A stretch of 64,000 nt of DNA. Source: Glossina fuscipes (lineage: Eukaryota; Arthropoda; Insecta; Diptera; Glossinidae). The position numbers and the translations under genes are program-made. The DNA is taken from NCBI RefSeq assembly GCF_014805625.2, contig NW_023998416.1:17400877-17464876 (forward strand), written 5' to 3'. The notes under the pieces were generated by a model that saw only the letters and a list, made by a program, of their open reading frames with translations, was not told where the DNA came from and did not search any database. Positions 24,201 through 32,239 of the stretch are shown here, one piece after another (the stretch's first letter is position 1; each line of letters opens with the position of its first letter).

Positions 24201-24594
24201 TTAATACACGTTGTAGTTTATCACTGGTCTGCGTACCCTTCAATATGAAAGTGAGTAATGGCAGGAATCTGTATTCTTCGACAATAGCTTTATGAGCTTC
24301 TAAATTGCGAGAGCAGTGTTGCAGTACAGCGATGCAAGACCACAAGGCATCCGAATCATTAGACAGTGTACTCATCACCGTATGCAAATCGATGAAGAAC
24401 TTTGATATTTCTAAATTTTTGGGCGCAAAGTACTGCGGTTGTATAGCCGTACTTAATAACGAAGCACTGCGATTTAAGAGCACTAGTGCTTCATCGCTCT
24501 TGTTATTCTTATAATAATTGGCCTGAAAACTAAAATCTCGCGCATAGCTGATGGCATCATTGCTGCTGGCAGTGGTGTTCTTGCGAGTTAACAT
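15222..24594 (-). CDS. CIP2A: CIP2A homologue (ARM-like plus coiled coil)
   Basis: Exons in transcript order: 24594-23722, 23599-22802, 22745-22455, 22384-22147, 22085-21997, 15515-15222; 860 residues (human about 905). The start is ATG at 24592-24594 (MLTRKNTT); upstream in-frame codons have no other ATG. Residues 1 to about 560 are helical ARM-like repeats. The region SQIIELFNYKIEKLSTSEEN matches vertebrate CIP2A at [20 protein letters not shown]. A long coiled coil follows (KQRLNLQNAELER..., LQAKTEELDKLQ, QLQAKNEEIRNYEMELSETE), ending ESKRPKRKT. In vertebrates CIP2A dimerises, binds PP2A-B56 and MYC, and works with TOPBP1 in mitosis; function here is inferred. Intron 2 (56 nt) needs the acceptor AACACGTAG to restore frame. 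The last intron is 6.48 kb and hosts the REJ gene. The gene converges on the TEP gene 400 bp away. Confidence 0.85.
16560..17325 (-). mobile_element. Non-LTR retrotransposon relic (RNase H and C-terminal region)
   Basis: The minus strand encodes ELLAIRQAILFAIENKLN, then FSDSKSALILIENKDPY, then IPGHSGFGINEK, the typical RNase H order (E..., D-S-x-S-A-L, PGH-x-G-x-x-x-NE) of I/R1/LOA-type non-LTR elements. One Trp codon before IPGHSG is a stop, and the domain is frameshifted. Downstream, an open frame at 16626-16925 ends with ECNIIDSAEHLIFECKRFDT, the Cys-His C-terminal motif of these ORF2 proteins. It is a dead fragment in the CIP2A intron, 14 bases from the end of the REJ coding sequence. Confidence 0.75.
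17339..20731 (-). CDS. REJ/polycystin-related single-pass membrane protein, nested gene
   Basis: Intronless 1,130-codon frame from ATG 20729-20731 to stop at 17339. Order: signal peptide (VLRVLLLFRLISSDVT), a large extracellular part with PKD-like beta segments (VMIIPSTARVGEGSNITLRL; WAFISINDVVSKVKADIEV), then the REJ-like region beginning near FDLHTNSPPQVLKLQMEPLK with LSYEFFIK. A Thr/Ser-rich mucin-like stretch (TITTTAATTRPKTTAAITLN onwards) follows, one TM helix (LPSLIILIFICLFFAYFVY) and a tail of about 45 residues. REJ domains occur in polycystin-1 and sea-urchin sperm receptors for egg jelly, but the PLAT domain and channel helices of polycystins are absent, so a receptor or adhesion role is inferred. 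It lies wholly within the last CIP2A intron on the same strand. ATTAAA-type poly(A) signal near 17313. Confidence 0.82.
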   Translation of the reverse strand: MKSSETVLRVLLLFRLISSDVTLDLPSFRIIAPQNLCKSNGNESQSQQPDGVTIAFQPKDGIKLIYQFQIFFTILEPNTFNQRETLLVWKAVRALEELLNGKERSKISQENLALIRKSNVMAGVSYVFHVEGITEGGETTPEQVFDIEYRDGILQNVNVPEGINFLFVGTEEIVANMEYRLIAKVSFCLPKYDYYFEWIIEDLQEEYKELENTISSCLQIPKNVLKAGKRNKIEARVMENKTKRLLAKDAIEIKVLTKGYQVMIIPSTARVGEGSNITLRLFIKNYDEVKEISILWKCVGEATKQELKSSMPDNKEQYFEVAFNKVGSYEVWAFISINDVVSKVKADIEVISSIFVSYDFQHTPNLYTSANEGFQFTVTVLNLVPLCEAIWLSAQEDGFEFIKPGVLDKKQYGYTKISNLEKYYLEEIADFTNSTVNRDITLTIPTKTDLWHGFEGDSLYKFRLDVTCPKPYKDNPNSMVTSREKEEEPWKKFLTSYFSFDLHTNSPPQVLKLQMEPLKGKAMKTAFSFISASAKDLLLDSPLSYEFFIKADDYEIHFEKYFEYKTWNTKLPYTLKQSIEYFVEICDVRLACSVIRNTTEISLEYEEFSNKQLQEYLTEIQTIFGRTDFSEGFNTILMISMTFKNGQSKHLEKWKTFVRQFLAQEIDKFLERPQEGIYIPDNDVLQFVSKCKENLKYLKINNKILLQKLLEILEQIVERNNLSLNERFKRRIRTKRIVNNQQQQKLLIETHLSLLEDLLETSDLTVESQMEYATSILRLTQQMCLMPLKGHENVKRSNVHLIVKKLKGHALIYNTQVFENAQESILLNFKVKNADLVNQEKLYCLAIIFLKFPENMGSLQLPLINYNVYEFNYNWSAVKPVECRQKIENFQLHIASATDNNFNKCAMTTSVDSAFNLNAWSFDDCKAKPYKNYLLCICNEMGFLKMDSLYLTTMATITTTAATTRPKTTAAITLNIPRATAAEKESRETSLPTLTSSRESVTLSTLATLPSTFLSTAARDISNTAKPFHTSTKQPLVNTLVSRNNSNIQVVPFFNQSSVYKASVLTYALPSLIILIFICLFFAYFVYRRRISGTENNKQSISLIHLEFRKPTTGIRYANIHDEHLLSGNF
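21490..21790 (-). repeat. Family A interspersed repeat, reverse copy in CIP2A intron
   Basis: Reverse-strand copy recognised by ggtgtaccaaactttatgaa, gcagacggacaggc, cggtataataaataggtgta and tctcaagtccttctagt, in the same order as the reverse copies at 36.5 and 41.3 kb. Confidence 0.7.
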
Positions 24595-27500
24595 AGTATT
24601 TATTGCTTTTTTTTTTTGACTAATTATATTAAACAAAAGTAAGAGAAACCGTGCGATTGCCGCTTAAATAAAAATCGTTTTCAAACAAAGAATAATACGA
24701 GTTATTAGCTGTCAACTGAGAGTATGTTCAATGAATATTTGATACTTAGCGACCTCTGGTTGTGATTTTGTAAAAATGCTAAAATGGTAAATAAATATCC
24801 CTTTCCAATAGTATTCATTCATACAAAACAATGTGTAAACAGCAAGAAAAGGAGGTGTCTATATTTCAACAGCTCAACAATCTATACAACCAGATCTAAC
24901 ATTTCATTATATGTGTTGCGAAGAATATTTTGTAAATCCTTCACTTATGTGTGAGCATGCTGATCAGCCTGCACCAGATAAAAAAATCCTACAGGTGATA
25001 CTTCCTGGATATTACTAGAAGGACGCTTTTCGCTTCTTCCCCGTCCATTGCATCTTTTTAAAATACTTTGTTTAATGCTCTGCGCGTGTTCCATGTGATC
25101 TATTATGAACCACGGGTTAGATTGTCAAAACAATGGTAAAAGCGTGTAGCTGTTCATTTTTTACAATTTTCATAACCCAAACATGTATATTCAATACAAA
25201 AATTCTGATTTCGTATTTGCGTATACATCTGGCTTTTAATTAACATCCAATTCCTAATTGTGAAAAGAAAGTTATATGTTTTTAAAAAATTTAACAGACG
25301 ACCGTGTTTATAACGATGTAGCTTTTTAAGTATTTTATGTTGCATTAGATCCAAACGCATTCGAAATCATGAACAAACACAGATATCATAAGTATAAGAC
25401 AAATTTTTGATTTTGTTGACATTGTTCAATTGCGTACAATTCACATGCATGCAGAGAGGAGGAAGAAAGTAGAAAGCAAGTTGCAATTGGGAAAACATTG
25501 CTGAACATACCTTTGCCGTTGAATTTGCTTCGAATTGCGGGTTTAATATTACAGCTAATGTATGCTTTAATAGGGAACAGAGGGCAGGGTTCTATCCGTT
25601 TGTTCTTGTGCGAACTCTTGCAATGGAATCCACGTTCTTCTTTCTTAACCGCGGATTAGCAGTCGTATTTTGAGCAGATTCACAAGTAGCAATCATTTTT
25701 TTTCCTTTTATTTGTAATTTTTGATTTAGCAGAATTAATATTGGGGTGTTGCACTGTGATAATCGCTTATACCAGAGCATTTGATGCCGTATTGCGCAAC
25801 AGTGAAATTTAATGACACCTGTGAAGATCATATGATTGTGACTAAGAACAAACTTAAATTAAGATGTCAAATGAATTTTTTAATGTATCAACGAGTAGTA
25901 ATTGGTACTTGCGCCACTCTAGGCGATTTTTTGCAAATGGGTTTTCCGCCCAATTATTTTAGGCATGTGCTAATTGATTAAGCAGGCCAGTGCACAGAAC
26001 CTGAAATTATGGTTGCTGTTGCTCAAGTATCAAACGAGCGTGGCCAGGAAATTCTTGTTAGAGATCTCCATAGTCAGTCGTTATAAACAAATATGCTCTT
26101 GAACGCTGTTTTTCGCAATCATTTCTGGAGAGAATTTTTTCGCGTCCTCCAAACTTAAGAATGATGATAGATTTACCTTTGGTTTTGATCGTCGCATGGT
26201 TACAAATTTACTCTACAATTTCCGGGCGTTGCTCTCTATAGTGAATGCTTATACTGAACGGTTGATACCAACGATAAGAGAAGAGAATTCTAGGGAAGCG
26301 GAAATGCTGAAACAACTTGACGATTTACTGCCGCAATCACCAAATCGACCCAAAGCAGTTCATAACATTTATTTCATTTTTGAAGGTTTTCCTAATGACA
26401 GTTAAACTGTATCGTAAAAACATTAAACCGGAATCCATTGGCATTATAACACCGTTCATAAAACAAATTAAACATTTGCGCAAACTCTTTGTTCAGGCCG
26501 ACGTAGCAATGCCTAAAATTGGTTCTGTGGAGGGATTCCAAGGAGAGGTATAACTTTCGTAAAATTACAGTAATGTTGGAATTAATACTAGTGTTGTTTT
26601 CGCTTGGTTTTTTTTAGGAACGCGATATAATAATAATTTCAACAGTGAGATCAAATAAGGACCATACACCTAACGGTGTGCGCGACATACCACTGTCAAA
26701 AAAAGTATTTAGGATGGCAATGCTTTTCAATTCTGCTATTTTTTTTTAATAACTATGTGTTTTCACATATACAATGAAAGCTGATAACGGTTTCTGCAAA
26801 TTAACAGAAATTTTGCAGACGTGCGTTTCTTTCTCTCTTTCATGCAATCGGTCATTTCAATTCTGACCGCGGATAAAATAAGATCGTCAAGTAAGAAGTA
26901 AAAAAGTTTTTTTTTCATATTTAAAATTTTTTCAAAAATTGAATGAAGAGGCTTTATTAAAGTCTTAGGAATGTACTTAATGGAAGACGTGAAAGACGTG
27001 ACGAATTCCCTTAACAACTGAGAGATATTTGTCATAAAATCATAAAACTAAAAAGCGCATGATTGGATTGAAAAGTGAACTAGCTGGTTTGCTGGGCGAG
27101 TATTCGCGCGTCCATTTTAACTGTTACTAATATAAGTTTTCATATGCTGCATCTACTAAAGGAATTGAATAATTAAATGAAAACTATCTTTCATGGTATG
27201 ATAAGATGTAATAAGTAAGGAATGGTCAATCACGCTTTTCTAGTCTGAAACGCAACGCATTGTGAAAACAACTACAACAAGATTGTTTTTTTTTTTTTGT
27301 GCTTGAAGTGCTTGAAATATAATATATAATCTTGTATATATAAATGCATAAAAAATAAGCGTTTATCTCCCCTTGTACGTCTCCTGAATAGTTTTATACA
27401 ATTTTTATAGGCGTGGCATTCAATTTTCCGATATTATTACCAATTCGCTTATTAAATTTTTAATGAATTGCATCTTTCTGTTATTAAAATTCTTATTGGG

Positions 27501-27718
27501 TTTTAAAGAGGATGGCGTATGCACATAACATCCAAATGTTTGTTTTCGAAGAGAAATGAAAATTGAAATAATTTGTTTGTATACATTTCCAATCAAACGT
27601 ACTTGTTTAATACCTTTCATATATTCTTTATCGTGTGAAACTTATTATTCATAGAATTTTCCTTTGAATAATTATCTCAAGTGTTTATATTGACATAATG
27701 TTGCTGCCGTAACATGTA
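24595..27718. other. Region between CIP2A and the tRNA
   Basis: Contains the CIP2A promoter side and the helicase pseudogene. A plus-strand stretch near 24.9-25.0 kb reads YFVNPSLMCEHADQPAPDKK in one frame; it may be an upstream exon fragment of the helicase copy, but I cannot place it. Nothing else coding was recognised. Confidence 0.4.
25745..26760 (+). pseudogene. armi: Armitage/MOV10-like RNA helicase pseudogene
   Basis: Fragments in order: MPYCATVKFN, VVIGTCATLGDFLQMGFPPN, then HVLID-stop-AGQCTEPEIMV, where helicase motif II (DEAG) has its Glu codon changed to TAA at 25979. Then NLLYNFRALLSIVNAYTERL, LPQSPNRPK, VKLYRKNIKPESIGIITPFI and MPKIGSVEGFQGE | ERDIIIISTVRSN (motifs V/VI region of UPF1-like SF1 helicases). 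Several frameshifts and stops separate the pieces. An intron with GTATAA...TTTTTTTTAG at FQGE|ERD (about 26549-26617) is retained, so the copy arose by DNA duplication, not reverse transcription. Armitage acts in piRNA biogenesis in flies. The parent gene is not in this window. Confidence 0.8.
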
Positions 27719-27828
27719 GCTCCAGTGGCGCAATTGGTTAGTCGCACGGTACTTATAATCAGTAAATGGTGTAGTAAACCAAGATATGAGCAATGCCGAG
27801 GTTGTGAGTTCGAGCCTCACCTGGAGCA
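27719..27828 (+). tRNA. tRNA-Ile (anticodon UAU) with a 35-nt intron
   Basis: The acceptor stem gctccag/ctggagc (27719-27725 / 27821-27827) pairs perfectly, with discriminator A at 27828. Anticodon TAT is at 27754-27756, with T33 before it and A37 after it. The intron 27758-27792 lies at the canonical 37/38 position. The anticodon stem cggta pairs with tgccg (27794-27798), and the T arm is gtgag-ttcgagc-ctcac (27804-27820). The mature tRNA is 75 nt. An intron in tRNA-Ile(UAU) is usual in animals. The D arm has one extra base compared with the version I know, a possible wobble in function. Confidence 0.93.
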
Positions 27829-27831
27829 GCA

Positions 27832-27839
27832 TTTTTTTT
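27832..27839 (+). terminator. Pol III terminator of the tRNA
   Basis: Eight consecutive T starting four bases after the discriminator base, the standard RNA polymerase III stop. Confidence 0.85.
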
Positions 27840-27879
27840 AATTCGTCTTCTTTTTCTTTTTTTTAATTTACTTTATGTA

Positions 27880-28490
27880 CCCTACGCCGCTTGTGGTACA
27901 GGGTGTACTAAATTAGTACGGGCGTATCTAACATACAAATAGAGTTAAGATAAACCCACTTTTATAATACCGATCGATTCGGAATCATATTCTAAATTGA
28001 TTTAAGCTTGTGTGCCTGTTTGTCTATCTGATGTCTATCAACGTATTTTTGTGTTCAATCTGCACGTCCCAATTTTCGAGGTATTTTAATGAAGTTGGGT
28101 GCACAGACATACTATAGCCCAAGGACGAACGCTATTGAAAATAGTTTTTTGATCGCTCACAATGTAACACTCTAATTTTTACATTTCTTCCTCTTGCTTA
28201 TAATTCACAAGTATTTCTCTTGCTCATATAATTTTTACAATTATTCCTCTTGCTCATAATTTTTACAATTCTTCCTATTGCTCATAATTCACAGTTATTC
28301 CTCTTGTTCATATAATTTCTCTTGCTCATATAATTTTTACAATTATTCCTCTTGCTCATATTCTGAGAAGTCGTTTTATGGGGAAAAATTGCAATTTTCA
28401 AAATTTCTCGGGAAAAGTGGCGAAGTAGTAGTCTTGCGGCATTCTAAATCGGTGTGAAAAGTTTGGACCAGCTGGAGCAGTTTTTTTCAG
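27880..28490 (+). repeat. Family A interspersed repeat, 5' part
   Basis: Starts with gtaccctacgccgcttgtgg, then the core motifs gagttaagataaacccactt, accgatcgattcgg and aagcttgtgtgcctgtttgt, ggtgcacagacat and gaacgctattgaaaa. It holds a local expansion of 'attcctcttgctcataatttttaca' units at 28180-28360. Its right end joins an SLC6 exon directly; the expected 3' end of the repeat appears further on, at 28.96-29.16 kb. Confidence 0.75.
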
Positions 28491-28959
28491 CGCTTGATGA
28501 ACTGCCAGCAATAAGATCTTATAAATATTTGGTGACCTTAATATCTTGTCTAGCCATGTGTTCGTTTTTTATAATTTTAGTTACTCAAGTAAGTGGCTTT
28601 ATATGTACAGAAAATATTTATGCCATACATTACTTGTGCGAATGTATGCAAGAAGCAGAAAGCCCTGAGACAAATCAAATTGTCTAGTATGCCAGTCGAT
28701 CGTCTCATCCAGTGCCCGTCTGACCGATTGTACGTTTACTCAATTGTACGTCTAACTGACTGTTCGTCTGGTTGTTCGTCCGTCTTGCCATGTGTTTCTC
28801 TGATCGGCTGTCCCTCTTGAAAAATTTTGAAGCAATCTTTATTAAAAAGAATGTAAGAATATGTGTTTTGATGCGTCCAAGCACGGGACGGGAGACCATA
28901 TAAACGGATTGGCAAAGAATACAATCTTATTTTTACCACTTGATGACGACAAAATAGTT

Positions 28960-29165
28960 ATTTGATGACTAAATTTACATTGCTACGCTTGGATCCCCTA
29001 GGTCTGCTTTTCTGCTCCCCCTCACATAGGGTGATTTTCATGAAAAAAATACGCCTTTATATGGCAACAAAGTTTAATTTTTGTATTTTATGATGGAGCT
29101 ACGTTAAGTGAAGTAATGTAGGGTATCTATAGTCGTCCTTGCACGACTGTAATTTCTTAATTTGT
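28960..29165 (+). repeat. Family A repeat, 3' end with terminal hairpin
   Basis: Contains cctttatatggcaacaaagt, gtaatgtagggtatctat and the 3' hairpin agtcgt-ccttgc-acgact (29131-29148). Confidence 0.7.
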
Positions 29166-29789
29166 TTGATATATGCATTTCCAACTTTGTCTTTGCTAGA
29201 GTGGTATGTATATCTTACAACTTTTGGATTGGTATTCGGCTTCCAATTCCGTTATATTAATATGTCTTCTGGAAACTATAATGGTGGCCTGGCTGTATGG
29301 TATTAACGAGTTCGTTGATGATATATATTTTATGATTGGCCGAAAACCAGGAAAATTATGGGTCTATTGCTGGAAATACATGACACCTTCAATAATATTG
29401 GTAAACATTTGGGCAATTTTTGTTATTCTATTGATTAAATAATGAATATGTAAGAGTAAGAAGGCAATGTTCACTTCAGAGCATCTGCAAGATTATTAAT
29501 TAGGGACACGTTCAGCGGATGGACTTATAAATATACCAAGTTTTCAGTTTCCTTAGCTTTCTTTTTCAAGTATTTTAGTTACTACTGTTGGGACTTTTGA
29601 CAGATCGTACTCTTCTGTAAGCCTTCTGCAAACGCAAATGCAAGCTATCATTGTCTACGGCAATTTTTGAGATTATGCAGCGATAGTTAGGCGGATGGAG
29701 GGACGAGTTTAAATTAATTCATAAGTTTGAATGAACATTGAGTGACTATGATAAACATGGGCATTTGATAATCTGTGATGCTTTTTATA

Positions 29790-30065
29790 TCCTATGGTGT
29801 AAATGTACACCAAGTTCAAGTGTACATTAAGTAGCACTCAGAAGGGATTAAGATAGATACTTCCCTTGTTATACCGATCAATTCAGAATCATTTTTTTAA
29901 TCATTTTCTGAATCGATGTAAGCTTGTCTATCCGCCAGTACGCCTTGTTTCTTGTCTTTAACTTAAAGGTCGGAAATTTTCGATATATTTCGATAAAATT
30001 TGGTACTCCGATATTGTATCAAGGATGAGTGCTATTGAAAATGGTTCGGCTAACGACACTTTTTC
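29790..30065 (+). repeat. Family A repeat fragment in the last intron of the truncated SLC6 copy
   Basis: Motifs agaagggattaagatagata, ttgttataccgatcaattca, atttcgataaaatttggtac and gtgctattgaaaatggttcg match the family A core. Confidence 0.65.
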
Positions 30066-30516
30066 GAACAAAAATTGTTGGAATAACTCTTTGTTCTTCA
30101 TTATTTTCTTTATTATTTAGGTATAAAGTATTTTGCAATTTTTTTATTTTACGTACATTCATTTATTTGCAGTTCATTTTCTTCACTACTATTATATTTA
30201 ATCGTACGGTACGTTACAATAATGTTATTTATCCTTCCTGGGCGGTGGCGTTAGGCTGGTTAAGTTTTGCGCTCTCTTTAATTTTTATACCGTTGCATAT
30301 GTTGAAGAAAGTATTCCTTTCATCTGGAAAAGCAAACGACAATTTTTATAATGCTTTAAAAGCTGATTTTTGGCTGCCAGAGGAGGAGGAGGAACGTTCC
30401 GCTTATGAAGACTTTAAAAGATACCGTAAAATTAATGCCGAATTAAAGAGCTTAAGAAAATAAATTCGATTTTAATTATTATTGAAATTTAAATAAATTT
30501 GCAATAAACTTTTTAT

Positions 30517-30640
30517 AAAGATAGTAAGCGGTTAGCCCTAGATACTAGTGCTTTAAAATTTTAGTCTTCAAATTTATTTCTCTGTCTAAATTAATAATAA
30601 TAACAACAATAATGATTATATCAACAACTGCATTGCTTGT
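30517..30640 (+). repeat. SINE body, copy 3
   Basis: gcggttagccctagatactag, tgctttaaaattttagtctt, caaatttatttctctgtcta and a TAATAATAACAA tail correspond to the body and tail of the 2.5-kb SINE (2590-2690). The tRNA-like head is absent. It lies just after the stop of the truncated SLC6 copy. Confidence 0.7.
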
Positions 30641-30910
30641 TACTAATATTATGTGCAACACCCACAAGGGCTTGAGATAGATCCACCATTTATTATATCA
30701 ATCGACTCTGAATCGATCTAAGCTTCTTTGTCCGTCTGTCCGTCTTTGCAGTTTGCTTTCTTGTGTTTAATCTGCAGGTTTCAATTTTTTAGATATTTGA
30801 TGAAATTTGGTACACAGACAACGCTCGTCAGACCCTATTGAAAATGATTCGGATCGAACCACTGTTTTGCAAAGCCGTTTTATGGATAGTTCGATGTTGC
30901 TTTTGTAATG
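30640..30910 (+). repeat. Family A repeat fragment
   Basis: aacacccacaagggcttgag, atcgactctgaatcgatcta, gtccgtctgtccgtctttgc and cctattgaaaatgattcgga are the family core in the usual order. Confidence 0.65.
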
Positions 30911-30949
30911 ATGGGTCGTGGTCCTCTATAATATTCATACTTGTTCTTT

Positions 30950-31802
30950 ATTTAGAAAAATTATATTTGATAATCCTTACGATCGGATGCTTGTTAAACG
31001 AAATACCAAGAGATGGAGAATATGTCAAATTTGAAACCAATACTGAGACCGGCGTATATAAATTGCGTAGGCTGAGACCATAAGCCACGATTAACGTCGG
31101 GTAAAAATGGTCGTCAGCCACTTTCTTATGACGATTAGTAAATCACTTTGTTAAAAGAATGATTTTCATAAATTTATTACGCCTAGCTGAGCTTGATTAA
31201 TATTTCATAAAATAATTTTTTTTAATTCATTTTTATGCGATAATTGTACTTTCTACAGCTAATCGGTTTTTTAATTTTTGTTTTCTATCATAAATTCAAT
31301 GAACTTGGCACATTTCCCTCTCTTGAAGAGCCAAACACAAAAACACATTCGCTGCAACTCAATGAATTCCCAAGTCGAAAAATAAAAACGAAAACGAGAC
31401 TAAAAGCACTTGTAAATTCGAGTAAAACTTATCAATGTAGATCTCTACGTAACGGACTCGTTGATACGCCTATACTTACAAGCGTACTATAAGTTGAAGA
31501 CATGAACTCTTAAACCATTCAAGTCAGTTATTCATTTTTAGGTTTGTCTTCTTGTTTTCAATGAAGTGGTGAAATGGTGTTGTCGTTACTGTTGAGATGT
31601 TGCGGCTTAAATAAAATTTCCAAGTCACTAAATGATGTTCTAATTAGTTGAACAGTGCAGCAAGACTGATCAAATAAAAACATTCGCATTGCAATGTGAA
31701 TCTGCGACAATGATCTCTGCTTTCGCTTACAATACCAACAAGGAAGCACACAAACACTTACAGAAAGGCATACGTACGCTCTATTGCACTGCATAGTGCA
31801 TT
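30950..31802 (-). pseudogene. Orphan SLC6 first exon plus promoter region (duplicate of 45.65-46.63 kb)
   Basis: The minus strand encodes NRGLWSQPTQFIYAGLSIGF, KFDIFSISWYF and then an in-frame stop (GTT TAA CAA), where the 45.7-kb copy reads FLDQA. Two further stops lie in the N-terminal part. A donor-like GTAAGG is kept. The similarity continues through the 5' flank to about 31,800 (cggcttaaataaaatttcca; gcaagactgatcaaataaaa; cactgcatagtgcatt), so first exon and upstream DNA were copied together. No gene body follows it on the minus strand. Confidence 0.72.
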
Positions 31803-31809
31803 GCTGCTT

Positions 31810-32050
31810 TTTATACCCACCACTGAAGAATGAGAAGTATATTCATCTTGTCGAAACGTTTGCAACGCCCAGAAGGAAGTTTCAAAAAGCCCGCAAAGTA
31901 TATTTATGCTTGATCAACATCAAACTCTAGATCGATTTAACTCTGTCCGTTTCTACGTTTATGTAATGTCTGTTGCAAACATCTCGCTGGCTGCAAAAAT
32001 CAAGTTGTCAATCTCTGGAAGCGCAACCAACCAACATAAAAACCAAAACA
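31810..32050 (+). repeat. Family B repeat, partial
   Basis: Begins tttatacccaccactgaag and continues cgtttgcaacgcccagaagg, aagcccgcaaagtatattta, tctgtccgtttctacg, in the order seen in the family B copies at 42.3 and 61.6 kb. It joins directly to the end of the duplicated SLC6 promoter block. Confidence 0.6.
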
Positions 32051-32239
32051 AAAGCAAAATCAAAATTAAAATAAAATTTCTACCGAAAGCGGCAGAAAAA
32101 CTGAAACGATAACTGAAAGTAAATTTAGAAAAAATTTTAGAACGGCTAATATGTAACCTCCTATCGCTGCCTATAGCAGAGTCAGGATGATCAGTCGCCA
32201 AGCAATTTGACTTCTGCGGCAAACGATCGACCTAGACAC

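Larger units (their letters stand above)
28491..30463 (+). pseudogene. 5'-truncated canonical-type SLC6 transporter copy
   Basis: Three 3' exons remain. (1) About 28491-28589: TM9 region ALDELPAIRSYKYLVTLISC, ending with donor CAA|GTAAGT. (2) About 29200-29400: SGMYILQLLDWYSASNSVIL ... VAWLYGINEFVDDIYFMIGR, between acceptor CTTTGCTAG and donor GTAAAC. (3) About 30175-30463: TIIFNRTVRYNNVIYPSWAV, then cytoplasmic tail ERSAYEDFKRYRKINAELKS and stop. The motif GMYxLQLLDWYSAS is typical of conventional SLC6 amino-acid/neurotransmitter transporters, unlike the divergent genes further on. TM1-TM8 are absent from the plus strand upstream, and family A repeats flank and interrupt it, so I call it a truncated gene. 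The frames themselves are clean, so loss is recent or exons are outside my recognition. Confidence 0.65.
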
